From positions 126,923,640-126,987,639 of the forward strand of contig CAKMRJ010005634.1 in assembly GCA_928212115.1 (NCBI GenBank): DNA of 64,000 nt. The letters are read 5' to 3'. The notes under the pieces were generated by a model that ran no database searches, was not told where the DNA came from, and saw nothing but the letters and a program-made list of their open reading frames with translations. The translations under genes and the position numbers were made by a program. The stretch is from Lactuca virosa (Eukaryota > Streptophyta > Magnoliopsida > Asterales > Asteraceae). Shown here one piece after another: positions 9,672 through 20,939 of this stretch; position 1 is the stretch's first letter; the number at the start of each line of letters is the position of its first letter.

Positions 9672-12095
9672 GACTTCAAGGGCGTGCCTGACGTCTGTGA
9701 CTTTCCTGATGTCTTTCTTGAGGATCTTCCAGGAGTATCGCCTGCGAGACAAGTCGAATTCAGAATCGACTTAATTCCTGGAGCCACCCCTGTGGCCAAA
9801 GCGCCCTATCGCTTAGCCCCAAGAGAGATGCAAGAACTATCCAGTCAACTGAATGAATTACTCAGCAAAGGATTCATCCAACCAAGCTTCTCACCTTGGG
9901 GAGCACCAATGCTTTTCGTGAAAAAGAAAGATGGATCATTCAGAATGTGGATCGACTATCGGGAACTCAACAAACTTACCATTAAGAACCGGTACCCCCT
10001 ACCACGAATAGACGATTTGTTCGATCAACTCCAAGGAGCAAACTACTTTTCCAAGATCGATCTGAGATCGGGATATCACCAGCTGAGAGTCCTAGAGAGC
10101 GATGTTCCTAAAACGGCCTTCCGAACCAGATACGGTCACTACGAATTCGTAGTGATGCCGTTCGGACTAACCAACGCACCCGCCGTGTTTATGGACTTAA
10201 TGAATCGAGTATGTCGTTCGTTCCTGGACAAATTTGTGATAGTATTCATAGATGACATAATCATTTATTCAAAAAGTAAAGAGGAACATGGTCAACACCT
10301 GAGACAAGTCTTAGAGACGCTGAGAACTGAGAAGCTTTACGCAAAATTCTCAAAATGCGAATTTTGGATTAGGGAGGTGGACTTCCTAGGTCACGTGGTC
10401 AGCAAAGGGGGAATCCACGTGGACCCTTCCAAGATCAAGGCTATCCAGAATTGGTCTGCGCCAACAACGCCAACTGAAATTCGCCAATTTCTAGGCCTTG
10501 CTGGCTATTATCGCACGTTCATACAGAACTTCTCCAGCATTGCAAAGCCTCTTACCTCCCTGACTCAGAAGGGTGTAACCTACAACTGGGGGGAAAAGCA
10601 AGATACTGCATTCCAAACCTTAAAGCAAGCTCTGTGCAGTGCACCCATCTTGTCCCTTCCAGAGGGGACAGAAGACTTCGTAGTATATTGTGATGCTTCC
10701 AATCAAGGGCTGGGTTGTGTGCTAATGCAGCGAGGAAAGGTTATTACGTACGCCTCACGGCAACTGAAAACACATGAGGTTAACTACACCACTCACGACT
10801 TAGAACTTGGAGCAGTGGTGTTCGCTCTGAAGATTTGGAGGCACTACCTATACGGTACGAAGTGTACCATCTTCACAGACCACAAAACCCTTCAACACAT
10901 ATTCGATCAGAAGGAACTTAACATGAGGCAAAGACGTTGGATTGAGCTACTTAACGACTACGAATGTGAAATTCGTTATCATCCAGGAAAAGCCAATGTG
11001 GTGGCAGATGCCCTTAGTCGTAAGGAGTACTCTGGCCGAAGAGTGAAGTCATTGACTATGACGATCCATTCACACCTATCAACTCAAATCAAGGAAGCTC
11101 AATTGGAAGCCTTGAAACCCGAAATCATGACAGGTGAAGCACTTAGAGGGATGGACAAGAATTTTGAAATCAAAGGTGATGAAGTTCGTTACCTCATGAA
11201 CCGAATCTGGACACCGAAGTTCGGTGGGTTCAGAGAAATGGTTATGGACGAAGCACACAAGACCCCATACTCCGTGCACCTAGGTTCAGATAAGATGTAC
11301 CTGGATCTCAACCAACTCTACTGGTGGCCAAACATGAAAGCAGAAATTGCTACCTATGTGGGCAAGTGCTTGACTTGCGCCAAGATCAAAGTAGAACATC
11401 AGAAGCCCTCAGGTCTGCTCCATCAGCCCGAAATACCTGATTGGAAGTGGGAGCAGATTTCCATGGACTTCATAACCAAACTACCCAAGACGCAGGGTGG
11501 TCACGATACCATTTGGGTGATCGTCGACAGGTTAACCAAATCTGCCCACTTCTTGCTTATCAAGGAGACCGATAAGATGGAGAAACTAACAAGAACCTAC
11601 ATCCGAGAGGTTGTGCGACTTCATGGAGTACCAATATCTATCATCTCGGACCGAGACAGTAGATTCACTTCAAGATTCTGGCAGACGCTGCAGAAAGCTT
11701 TGGGAACTAGGCTTGACATGAGTACAACCTATCACCCACAAACTGACGGGCAGAGTGAGAGAACGATCCAAACCCTAGAAGACATGTTGCGAGCATGTGT
11801 AATCGATTTCGGTAAAGCATGGGACGTCCATTTGCCATTGGTGGAGTTCTCTTATAACAACAGTTATCACACTAGCATCAAGACTGCGCCATTCGAAGCC
11901 CTTTACGGCCGCAAGTGCAGATCACCTCTATGCTGGGCGGAGGTGGGCGACACGCAGTTGGCGAAAGGTCTAGTCCCTGATAGTACTCTCACTGGTCCGG
12001 AAATCATAAGGGAAACGACTGAAAAGCTCGTTCAAATTCGAGAGCGACTGAAAGCCTCACGAGATAGACAAAAGAGCTATGCCGACAAAAGGTGA
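9672..12095 (+). CDS. pol: Gyp-2 reverse transcriptase-RNase H-integrase
   Basis: Open from the gag stop; the first Met is at 9684 and numbering is from there. It copies element RNA into DNA and inserts it. RT: D126 (SKIDLRSGYHQL) and D190-D191 (VIVFIDDIIIYS). MWIDYREL has Trp where relatives have Cys. RNase H: D337 (YCDASN), E374, D399 (FTDHK), D442 (ADALSRK). Integrase zinc finger: H525, H532, C562, C565 (CLTC). Integrase core: D595 (SMDFITK), D656 (SIISDRDSR), E692 (TDGQSERT), with 35 residues between D656 and E692. All catalytic residues are present. It ends at a TGA (12093-12095) where relatives have Arg CGA. Same frame as gag and as the chromodomain. Confidence 0.93.
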   Translation, partial: DFKGVPDVCDFPDVFLEDLPGVSPARQVEFRIDLIPGATPVAKAPYRLAPREMQELSSQLNELLSKGFIQPSFSPWGAPMLFVKKKDGSFRMWIDYRELNKLTIKNRYPLPRIDDLFDQLQGANYFSKIDLRSGYHQLRVLESDVPKTAFRTRYGHYEFVVMPFGLTNAPAVFMDLMNRVCRSFLDKFVIVFIDDIIIYSKSKEEHGQHLRQVLETLRTEKLYAKFSKCEFWIREVDFLGHVVSKGGIHVDPSKIKAIQNWSAPTTPTEIRQFLGLAGYYRTFIQNFSSIAKPLTSLTQKGVTYNWGEKQDTAFQTLKQALCSAPILSLPEGTEDFVVYCDASNQGLGCVLMQRGKVITYASRQLKTHEVNYTTHDLELGAVVFALKIWRHYLYGTKCTIFTDHKTLQHIFDQKELNMRQRRWIELLNDYECEIRYHPGKANVVADALSRKEYSGRRVKSLTMTIHSHLSTQIKEAQLEALKPEIMTGEALRGMDKNFEIKGDEVRYLMNRIWTPKFGGFREMVMDEAHKTPYSVHLGSDKMYLDLNQLYWWPNMKAEIATYVGKCLTCAKIKVEHQKPSGLLHQPEIPDWKWEQISMDFITKLPKTQGGHDTIWVIVDRLTKSAHFLLIKETDKMEKLTRTYIREVVRLHGVPISIISDRDSRFTSRFWQTLQKALGTRLDMSTTYHPQTDGQSERTIQTLEDMLRACVIDFGKAWDVHLPLVEFSYNNSYHTSIKTAPFEALYGRKCRSPLCWAEVGDTQLAKGLVPDSTLTGPEIIRETTEKLVQIRERLKASRDRQKSYADKR

Positions 12096-12539
12096 AAACC
12101 CTTGGAATTTCAGGTTGGTAACCGCGTTCTACTGAAGGTCTCACCCTGGAAGAGCATGATACGCTTCAGAAAACATGGAAAGCTAAACCCAAGGTACATT
12201 GGACCCTTCGAAATTACTGCAAGGATTGGTCCAGTAGCTTATAGACTCCAACTTCCAATCGAACTTAACAAAGTACATCCGGTGTTTCACGTGTCTAACT
12301 TGAAGAGGTGTCTATCCGACGAAACCCTTGTAATTCCACTCGAGGAAATCGAGCTGAATGAAAATATTAACTTTGTGGAAGAACCCGTCGAAATCATGGA
12401 TAAGGAAATTAAACGAACTAAGCAGAGTCGCATACCAATACTGAAGGTTCGCTGGAATGCTAAGCGGGGACCCGAATTCACTTGGGAGCGAGAAGATCAG
12501 ATGCAACAAAAGTACCCGCATCTTTTCCCTAGTTCATAA
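12096..12539 (+). pseudogene. Gyp-2 integrase tail and chromodomain, cut off by a stop
   Basis: The same frame as pol resumes after the TGA. It includes the integrase C-terminal fold (LEFQVGNRVLLKVSPWKS, NPRYIGPFEITARIGPVAY, HPVFHVSNLKRCLSDE) and a chromodomain (EEPVEIMDKEIKRTKQSR, VRWNAKRGPEFTWE), ending YPHLFPSS. In chromoviruses the chromodomain is thought to steer integration to marked chromatin. Because of the stop it would not be fused to integrase unless read through. Confidence 0.88.
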
Positions 12540-12701
12540 ACTTTTGCTTTCTAAAATCAAATTAAAGTCTAACGAAGAACCTTTTCACACCTACGTGTGC
12601 ATATAAAGAACGTCGAAATCGGAGATCGTACGCGAAAGTTACGAATTTTACAAGTTCGGGACAGAAAACCCGAGGTGACTCAGCCTCACGACGTGAGGGA
12701 A
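12540..12701 (+). repeat. LTR-like sequence after Gyp-2 pol
   Basis: Starting a few bases after the pol stop, the sequence matches the fourth U3 repeat of the Array LTRs (compare 36560-36690: CACCTACG, ATATAAAGAACGTCGAAA, GTACGCGAAAGTTA). It is not the start of the Gyp-2 5' LTR. It also has a palindromic CTCACGACGTGAG. The expected polypurine tract and LTR start are missing, so a deletion or mis-join near the gap is likely. Confidence 0.6.
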
Positions 12702-12855
12702 NNNNNNNNNNNNNNNNNNNNNNNNNNNNNNNNNNNNNNNNNNNNNNNNNNNNNNNNNNNNNNNNNNNNNNNNNNNNNNNNNNNNNNNNNNNNNNNNNNN
12801 NNNNNNNNNNNNNNNNNNNNNNNNNNNNNNNNNNNNNNNNNNNNNNNNNNNNNNN
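12702..12855. other. Assembly gap (154 N)
   Basis: Run of N inside the Gyp-2 3' LTR region. Any reading frame drawn across it is meaningless. Confidence 0.99.
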
Positions 12856-13992
12856 AGACTAATGATCCCGCGCCCTGACTGCTAGCTACAGTCCCCGGGG
12901 TGACAAGTGTCATCTCATTTCGACGCCTGAAGAACGTCGCTACAGGCAAACTATGATAGTACGGTTATAAAAACTCACTGGATAGACAATTATTATGGTA
13001 TTACATTTTAATGGGGAAAAGTAACAGATACAGTTCTTTTCACATTCAAATACTGTTGGTGTATGGAAATGCTCCACAAATAATGAGTGTTTATTAGGTT
13101 GTATTTTCCCTTTTATTTATGGTGTAAATACTCTCCCTCCTATATAAAGGGAGAGTTGGTCATATCTTACTTAAGCTAGCTCATTTACTTTTCTTCGAGT
13201 TACACTTTCTCACAATGTAATCTCTAGAGAGAGAAAGTTGGTGGGTTCTCCCACCTAGGGAGAGTTTCTCTCTCCCACCATGATCTTCATGAATAATATT
13301 TTTATTCTCTCTTGTTCATGGTCTTTTTTTATGAACTCATAATATGTTCTTCGTGTTCATACTTCCAAAAACACGATTAATCTCGAGATATCTTTCTTCT
13401 GCACTCACCGTTCGTTATAAAAATGGGTCTCTACAAATACAAATCTTCTTGTAGTTTTGTTTTATAATAAGACTATACATCATCTTTTGAGCATGTCATA
13501 TTTTCTTTAAGGTTACGCTTGGACATTTAAGACTGCATCTCATTTAGGAAAATATAGGATTTTCCTGGTTCAAATACATACAGTTTATACAACGATCTTT
13601 CATACTCTTTACATACAATTGTTAGAAAATATCGGATTTTCTGGAAAACATACACGAACTTTCGAATGGCATACATTTTATCAAAACACTACTTATGAAC
13701 TCACCAACTTTGTTGTTGACACTTTTTCTTTGAAATAACCTGTATTCTCAGGAAAACGCTAAGTCAGGTAGCAACTACTTTTTGAAGACTAACGCGCTGG
13801 CGTTAGTAACATATTTTGGATCACCATATTGTATTTGATATTTAAACATGTAACACATACAATCATGTAAACTTTTCAAATATATTTATATTATGGTGGT
13901 GTGTACTTTTTTTACTATTCAATTGTTATGATACTGTACATGACGTCCTCCGCCCCCGAACGTTTCCGCCGTTCTGGTTTGGGGGTGTGACA
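12856..13992 (+). repeat. Gyp-2 3' LTR, end portion, interrupted
   Basis: Matches 5826-6571 of the 5' LTR closely, ending GGGGGTGTGACA at 13992 before GTTTA. About the first 480 bases are absent. A solo LTR splits it at 13054. A splice-acceptor-like TGTATTCTCAG ends near 13751. Confidence 0.88.
13054..13435 (+). mobile_element. 382-bp solo LTR in Gyp-2 3' LTR
   Basis: Sequence absent from the 5' LTR copy, bounded by TGTTGG...TCTACA and by five-base duplication AATAC (13049-13053 and 13436-13440). It has a TATA box (CTATATAAAGGG near 13140), a GAGAGA-rich 5' untranslated-like part and no coding. This is best explained as a solo LTR of a small Ty1/copia family left after LTR-LTR recombination. 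A short non-autonomous (TRIM-like) element is the alternative. Confidence 0.85.
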
Positions 13993-16900
13993 GTTTAAGT
14001 GTAATTCTGAAACATTAGAAAAGTTTCAATGTATGGCAGGACGAATGACAAGAATCAAATTTGGCAGAAATATAAAAGTTTCTCCAATCTGAAGAGATGG
14101 GAGAGTACTTTAGTATCATGTTTTATGATCATCTTAATGATTATGAAACCATATCACAATTAATCCTCTAAGGACTCCTTAGTGCATTTGTTTGATTAAG
14201 GAGAGGAATCATGAATTGTTGAAATGATTAAATCAAAAGATAAATCATACTTCGTTCCTCTTAGATTCATACTCCAAGATTGTAACTTAAGTGACATAAT
14301 CTTTAGAAAGTTTATAACACTTGTCAAATGTAGAATAAAATGTTTCCTATTCTTGTACATTGGTTAGTTGGGATGTTTTGGATAAAACAAAGACCAACTA
14401 AGACCAATTGTATGAAGTGTTTAGCTTGAAAAGAATCCGCACTAATTCTTGAATATTTGTTTTGTCAAGGAATGGTTCTTGAAAAAGAGAATATTATATG
14501 TCAAGAGGTCAGTGGGAGTCTTAAAAGATATTGAGATAGTTTTAAGAACTAATCAAGAGTATTGTTAATCACTAGCCCACGAATTGAGGTTTGTAACCTA
14601 TCGTGTCGAAATATTCTTATTTCTGTTTCTATTCCAGATAAAAGTTGGCTTTGCATATGAGTTCTATGAGTTCTCAATTGGTTTCATAACAACCTGGAAG
14701 CAATGGTAGGCCCTTGTGCTGCCGGGTGGCAAGAAATTAAGATTGAACAAGTTCAATCCATATGAGTTTGGATTTGTCACTAACCTTGTCGTGTGATTAT
14801 GGTTTTGACAAATTCACATGGATAGGAACACACACACCATAAAAATCTAAGTGTCATAAGGTTTCTCTCTGATTCATGAAAATGATGGTGAGGAAACGCT
14901 TTCACTAAGTAGATTTTAAGTAGATAGTAATTGTGAGTTTTGCATTCTCAAAGTCATGAGTGGAGCGCGTGTGGTTAACCGACACAGTCACATGGACTCG
15001 TAAGAATGGAAAAAGGTCTAAACATTATGATTACGATATCCCTCTTCATAATTGTTTAGACACACATGTGAGCTATCTAAGGAAATGTGTATGATTTTGA
15101 TAAAGTCTTATCAAAGCAATCTTGTATCAGAAATCTGAACTTTAGCAAGAAAGTCAATAAAGTATTGATTTCTATAAGTCCAGTTGATTTCTGAGTACAT
15201 GTCAAAGCTAGTGGGAGCATAAGTGTTGTGCTAGTAAGATAATAATCATTGTGCTAGTGGGAGCATGATTATTATGGTTAGTGTTGCAAGTTAGCAATGT
15301 TAATTATAGGAAAAAAAAGGTTCAATTCTCTTTGAAAAGTTGTTTTGCTATAATTAAGGGAGAGGGTTTATAGTTCATTCCAACTCTAAAAGCTTAGATT
15401 GAGATTTTAATCAACTTTAGTCAAGGATATATATGAATGTTATGTTGGAATGGTTCAACATAAGCAAATTCTATATATCTTGCATTCTCAAAATTCGATT
15501 ATGATTACCACATCCCTCTTCATAGTTCGAATTGTGAGAACATGGCAAATAAAAAATTTTATAGCATGAATCGTGTCCCATATGCTTCGGGTATAGGATC
15601 GATTGCATGTGCTATAATATTTTTCCATTCTAAATTTTCCAAATGCCTGGGGGCATTAAGAGGAGAAAAGGTCTAGTATTAGATATGACTAAAATGATTA
15701 AGCAATTGTCGAGGACAATCTGAGTTTTACCAAAGATTGGTTGCTCATAGATAATTGGAAGTATATAGTTAGGACCATATGGACATATTCTGAAAAGAGG
15801 CAACTTTTGTTCAGAAGTGATGGTCAAAATGGAAATATGTAATTGTTTCCATAGGTGGAAGTTATTCTTTGAATCTGAGTAAGGTTAGAAAACATAATGC
15901 AAAGAAGGATGTTCAAAGGAATGTACTTTGAATGTGAGACTTCATTTCCATGGAATTGCTCTCCATTGGAATACTCTATAATGTCTGGTGACAAGTGTTT
16001 GTGAATTTGTGCATAATCATTACAGAGGATCAGTGCATATAAGTTTAAAATTTAACAGATTTCGGTAAATGGCAGGAATTTGGAATTCTTACATTTTTTC
16101 GATAAGGATTTGGGAGTGTGAAATGAGAATCATTGGAATTATGTTCAATCGATCTATTTCACAAAGTAAGGATCGTAAACAAACATAGTGTGCATACTTT
16201 GTGTATGGCATAACTGGTTTTTAGAAAAACATAGTGTACATGCTTGGAGCATAGGACAACTAGTGTTTTTAAATTCAAGTATAAAGTTGATAAAATCGAA
16301 ACAATGAATAATCAGTAATCAATATGGTGCTTAGATAAAAGGGTTTTTATTTACACTCAAGAGTTTGGGGCCATATAGGATTACTATTATTCTTGTGTTT
16401 CACTTAGCATGTTTTGACTTCCAGGATAACTAGGTCGTTCTTTCTGAATGACTAAGTTATTCAAACCATCCACAGTCGGTTATATGTTGGAAGTAGATAT
16501 GAATCAAGATTGTCATGAAGTTGGTTTGTAGATGTCCAAGGTAGTGGACATAGCAAGAGTTGTTGCAACATTCATGAGTGCTCATAAGTTCTGAGTATTG
16601 GATTAAACCCACGCGCATTTGAATCACTTCATGGATTTTATCACGAGTGAATCATGAGACAATAATATATTTTATTCTTGAAACCTAGAGATATGAGTTG
16701 TTGACTATGAGTTGGTTATACATTGATTGCACGAAAAACGCATTGTTAACTCGATGTTATAAAACGTGCCTTTGTGTATGATTCAACAAGTAGTTAGTAC
16801 AAGCATATGAGTCAAAGTTTATCCATTCCTTTTACCCTTAAAGGGATAAAAGTTATATATATGGGCCCCTCAATGATTTAGTGATGACACCCTAAGTGCT

Positions 16901-17157
16901 TGGCCAAGCCTGGACTGATTTGATTTGTTCAATTAGTCGGTCGTTATAAATCAGAAATCGGGAAACGACAGATGGACAAAGAGAATGATTATAATCCTTG
17001 TCTCAGTCCATATGTTATCTAGAATGGAGGAATATATGATCACTTATCTAATGGACACGTCATTAATTGTTCAGAGTTTGACAGCGACTTTTAAGAGCTA
17101 CGATTGCTAGTCGGGTTATGAAGTCGTACTTGCAATAATAGTTATTAGACTTATCCA
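13993..17157 (+). pseudogene. Cop-1 pol remnant, 3' part
   Basis: Decayed copia pol resuming after Gyp-2. Around 14010-14150 the three frames together recall the integrase core of copia elements (LEKF, then GR.IKV, then the LxSDRGGEY region). Near 15190-15280 GCTAGTGGGAGCATA appears twice, where copia RT has its ASGS stretch. No frame stays open beyond 70 codons. A palindrome with core GGTTAACC is at about 14965. The 3' end before the polypurine tract is AT-rich with no coding seen. Confidence 0.55.
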
Positions 17158-17167
17158 AGTGGGAGAC
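17158..17167 (+). other. Cop-1 polypurine tract
   Basis: AGTGGGAGAC directly before the 3' LTR. The same tract is found on the minus strand beside the Cop-0 LTR (23721-23730). Confidence 0.85.
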
Positions 17168-17940
17168 TGTTGGATTAGTGTCTAAGTCCATAACTATATT
17201 TGGTATGTACTTGACCCGACTGAGCATGGTCCATTTGGGTTGCATGGCATCGAAACATTTGGATAGACCGTTTGTGAGGAGAGGACATTTGTGACATTTA
17301 ATATATTATAAGTTCTAATATATTAATATGAAATCATGTTATTTAATTAGTATTGATCAAGAATTAATTTGGACTTAATTTAGTGATCAAAAGAGACTAA
17401 TTAAATATATGGGGATTGATTGTGTAAATCATACATTCTTATATATGTGGGCTTATGATCCATGATTCCTTATGTTGGGTTTAACCCATGTGGTGATCCA
17501 TGGATATTCCATGGAGGTTAAAACCCATGGAGCATAAGGAATGGGTAAATTCATGAGTTACATGGTGTAACCCTAATAGCCACACTATATAAAGACCCCA
17601 TTGGTTGGTGAAATTGGCACTAATGCATACACAAGAGGGCAAGCCAATTTCTATGAGTCAAGTATCCTATCTCATGGTTATTGCAAGATGTTCATGGTGT
17701 TGTGTGAACCATTTGAGGTGTCACACTTGGGGCACTAGGCTCTTAAGCTCCATGGAATCAAGCTACAACAAATAGGTATGTATTCTATCTAGTTTTGTCA
17801 TTCTAGTACATATGATTGTATGCTAGTTAGGGTAATACCTTGGAATATTCATATTTTCATGTATAATAGAGAAAACATAGATCCAATATATTTAGGGTTG
17901 CATGTACACTTAGGAGTGTTAGAATGCTCAAAACCCAACA
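17168..17940 (+). repeat. Cop-1 3' LTR
   Basis: 773 bp, TGTTGGATTAG to AACCCAACA, followed by target duplication GTTCT (17941-17945). Few differences from the 5' LTR are seen by eye. Confidence 0.92.
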
Positions 17941-17945
17941 GTTCT
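17941..17945. repeat. Target-site duplication of Cop-1, right (GTTCT)
   Basis: Second copy of GTTCT; Gyp-1 pol resumes here on the minus strand in the same place of the protein as at 1642. Confidence 0.93.
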
Positions 17946-20939
17946 CTGGTTTTAAGGCTTTCAACTGAGCCTCTCTGATTTGAGCAGACAGATGGGAATG
18001 AATGGTCATTGTCAGTGCCTTCACTCTACGATATGAATACTCTTTCCGGCCGAGGGCATCCGCTACCACATTGGCCTTGTCGGGATGATAGCGTATTTCG
18101 CACTCATAATCACTAAGTAGTTCTACCCATCGCCGTTGCCTCATGTTCAACTCTTTCTAATCAAACATATGTTGTAGGCTCTCATCGTCGGTGAAGACAG
18201 TACACTTGGTTCCGTAAAGATAATGTCTCCAAATTTTTAATGCGAAGACCACTCCTCCCAACTCCAGATCGTGAGTTGTATAATTGACTTCGTGTGCTTT
18301 CAGCTTTCTCGAGGCATAGGCAATAACCTTTCCTCGTTGCATGAGCACACAGCCTAGACCCTGATTGGATGCATCGCAGTAGACAACGAAGTCCTCCGTC
18401 CCTTGAGGCAGAGACAAGATAGGTGCGCTACATAGGGCCTGTTTCAATGTTTGAAACGCAGTGTCTTGCTTTTCTCCCCAACTAAAGTTTACACCTTTCT
18501 GAGTCAGGGTGGTTAAGGGCTTAGCAATCCTAGAGAAGTTCTGGATTAACATGCGATAATAGCTAGCGAGACCCAAGAATTGACGGATTTCTGTGGGTGT
18601 CTTCGGTGCTGACCAATTCTCAATCGCTTTAAATTTGGAAGGGTCCACGTGTATGCCTTCCTTGCTAACCACGTGACCGAGGAAAGTTACCTTTCTGATC
18701 CAAAATTCGCACTTAGAGAATTTTGCGTATAGTTTCTCCGCCCTTAATGTTTCCAGCACTAGCCTCAAGTGTTGTTTGTGATCTTCCGCGCTCCAAGAGT
18801 AGACAAGTATATCATCAATGAATACTATCACGAACTTGTATAGGAAAGGCCGGCACACCCAATTCATCAGATGCATGAATACCGCGGGTGCGTTGGTTAG
18901 ACCAAAGGGAATTACTACAAACTCGTAGTGACCATAACGAGTTCATAATGCTGTCTTGGGAACATCACTCTCATGGACTCGCAACTGATGGTACCCTGAT
19001 CTCAGGTCTATTTTTGTGAAATAGCCGGCTCCTTGGAGTTGATCGAGGAGGTCGTCGATTCTGGGTAGGGGATAACAGTTTTTGATGGTAAGCTTGTTCA
19101 GTTCACGATAATCTATGCACATCTGAAAGGATCCATCCTTCTTTTTCACAAATAGAATCGGGTCTCCCCAAGGTGAGCAACTTGGTCTGACGAATCCTTT
19201 GTTGAGCAGTAGCTCCGGAAATTAAGTTGATACAGAACTCGACTTGGCGCTCAAGCGGGATTCCAGGAAGATCTTCGGGGAAGACATCAGGAAAGTTGCA
19301 GTCTTCGAGGATGCTCTCGAGGTCTTTAACTTCTTGCTTCTCATTAACGACATGGGCTAGGAATGCATGGCACTCCTTTCGCAGATATTTCTGGGCTTTG
19401 ATGCATGAAATGATATGAAGGTTTGAGCTGAGTTTATCACCATATATAATACGAGCTTCGCCAGATGGCAGATTGAGTCGTATGGATTTTTCGTAACAAA
19501 GGATATCAACACGATTGGGGCTCAACCAATCCATGCCAATGATGACATCGAAGCTTTTTATGGAAATTATTATGAGGTCGTCAGTACTCTCTTTCTTTTC
19601 GTTAGCCATCTCGACCGTGAATGTTTCGGTTAAAGGTTGGCATTTATGTTTGAGTAGATGTCTAAATGCATGACTAACAAAACTTCTCTCCGCATCAGAA
19701 TCGAAAAGAATGCATGCATAAGAGTTGTCAAGGAGGAATGTACCCGTAACAACGGTGGGATCAGCAACTGCCTCCTCCTGGCCCACCGCTAGCACTCTCC
19801 CTGTGTTGCCAGCTGTTGTTTCCTTGGGACAAATCCTCTTAAAGTGCCCGATCTCCTCACAGCCATAACAGGCTTGACCAACGTCCGCTCCAGTAGCCTG
19901 ATTGGTTGGTTGGGCTGGTGTCTTGCAAAATTGAGCCGTGTGCCCATTTCTGCCACATTTGTCGCATTACAACTCTTTACAAACTCCCAAATGATGGAAG
20001 TTGCATCTGTTGCACAAGGTCAGGTTTCCAGCATAACGACTGGGGGTTGTTGGAGTATTGGGAACAGCAGCAGGAGTGGTAGCGGCATGAACTGCCACTA
20101 CTTGTTGTTTCTTGGAGGGCTCCTACGAAGACTGGCCCTTACGCTTGTTCCAGAAATTTTTCTTCCCACCACTCTCCTTTGTTGGTTCGGGAACGGTTGC
20201 TACTACATCAAGATCAACTCCGTGATCCATAAGAGTTTGCGCTAAACACTTGGCGCTTTCGAAAGTGGAAGGCTTAGTAGCCAAGCATTCCCTTGAGTTG
20301 GGGGTGTCAATCTCCAAATGTATCTCTCTATTTTCTTGCTTTACGGGGTGACCATCCCCAGACAAAGAAGAGCTAGATCGCGGAATCTATCTGTATAAGT
20401 AGCAATGTCGGAACCCTTCATTTTTAGGTTCCAGAGCTCATGCTCCAACGTCTGCATCTCGCCCCTTGGGCAGTACTCAGCAAGCATAAGTTCCTTTAAA
20501 CTCTCCCAACCAATGAAATTTTCTACTGGCAAAGTTAGGGATTTGACCCGACTATTCCACCAAGTCAATGCTCTATCGGTGAAGGTGCAGGCGGCCAAAT
20601 TCACCTTGCTTGCCACAGAACATGCACAAATCTCAAAAATTGATTCGATCTTCTCGAACCACTAGGTTAGGGCAATGACTCCTCCATTACCGTTGAAAGA
20701 TTTGGGCTTTGCATTCATGAAATATTTATAAGAACACTCCTTCGGGTGGCCCTGACCGCCTCAAGATTTAGGGGATCCGGTCCACTTCCCGATCCACCAG
20801 CGCCGCCCGGATTCATTTGCGACATTGCAACAGCCACAACGGCTGTAACTGCTGCCTAGAAAATGACAGGATCGAACTAAGGAGGTGGCGGTGGCGGATG
20901 ATTGTTGTTCTTCTTTTTGGGTCTCTTCCTCGGAGGCAT
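17946..20939 (-). pseudogene. Gyp-1 gag-protease-RT-RNase H remnant
   Basis: Minus-strand Ty3 polyprotein from ATG 20939-20937 (MPPR-like start). A stop falls soon after the proline run. Capsid pieces lie at 20616-20341 (AACTFTDRALTWW, EYCPRGEMQTLEHELWNLKM). Protease lies at about 19795-19300 with FDSDAERSF, so the catalytic DSG has become DSD. RT lies at 19149-18943 and 18876-18157 (KIDLRSGYHQLR, VFIDDILVYS). A TGA at 18945-18943 replaces an Arg of the RTRYGHYEF stretch. RNase H has YCDASNQG and DALGRKEYS (relatives DALSRK). Several frame changes. It is cut exactly by Cop-1. Confidence 0.88.

Larger units (their letters stand above)
5350..13992 (+). mobile_element. Gyp-2: Ty3/gypsy chromovirus with extra acidic ORF
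   Basis: Tekay/Del-like chromovirus inserted in Cop-1 pol with duplicated target GTTTA. Order: 5' LTR (5350-6571), primer-binding site, acidic ORF (7049-7660), gag-protease (8010-9671), RT-RNase H-integrase (to 12095), chromodomain (to 12539), LTR-like sequence, assembly gap, and the end of the 3' LTR with a solo-LTR insertion. The main reading frame has only two stops, so it is young or was recently active. The polypurine tract and the 3' LTR start are not visible because of the gap or a deletion. Confidence 0.92.
1643..17940 (+). mobile_element. Cop-1: Ty1/copia element, split by Gyp-2
   Basis: Complete insertion with both LTRs (1643-2416 and 17168-17940), a primer-binding site matching the plant initiator Met tRNA (TGGTATCAGAGCC), polypurine tract AGTGGGAGAC and duplicated target GTTCT. 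Without Gyp-2 it is about 7.7 kb. The internal region holds decayed gag (with a CCHC knuckle) and pol traces full of stops and indels. It lies in Gyp-1 pol on the opposite strand. Cop-0 and Cop-2 are the same family. Confidence 0.9.

Noticed and set aside
12597..12949. Open frames across 12702-12855
   Set aside because: They exist only because N codons are not read as stops.
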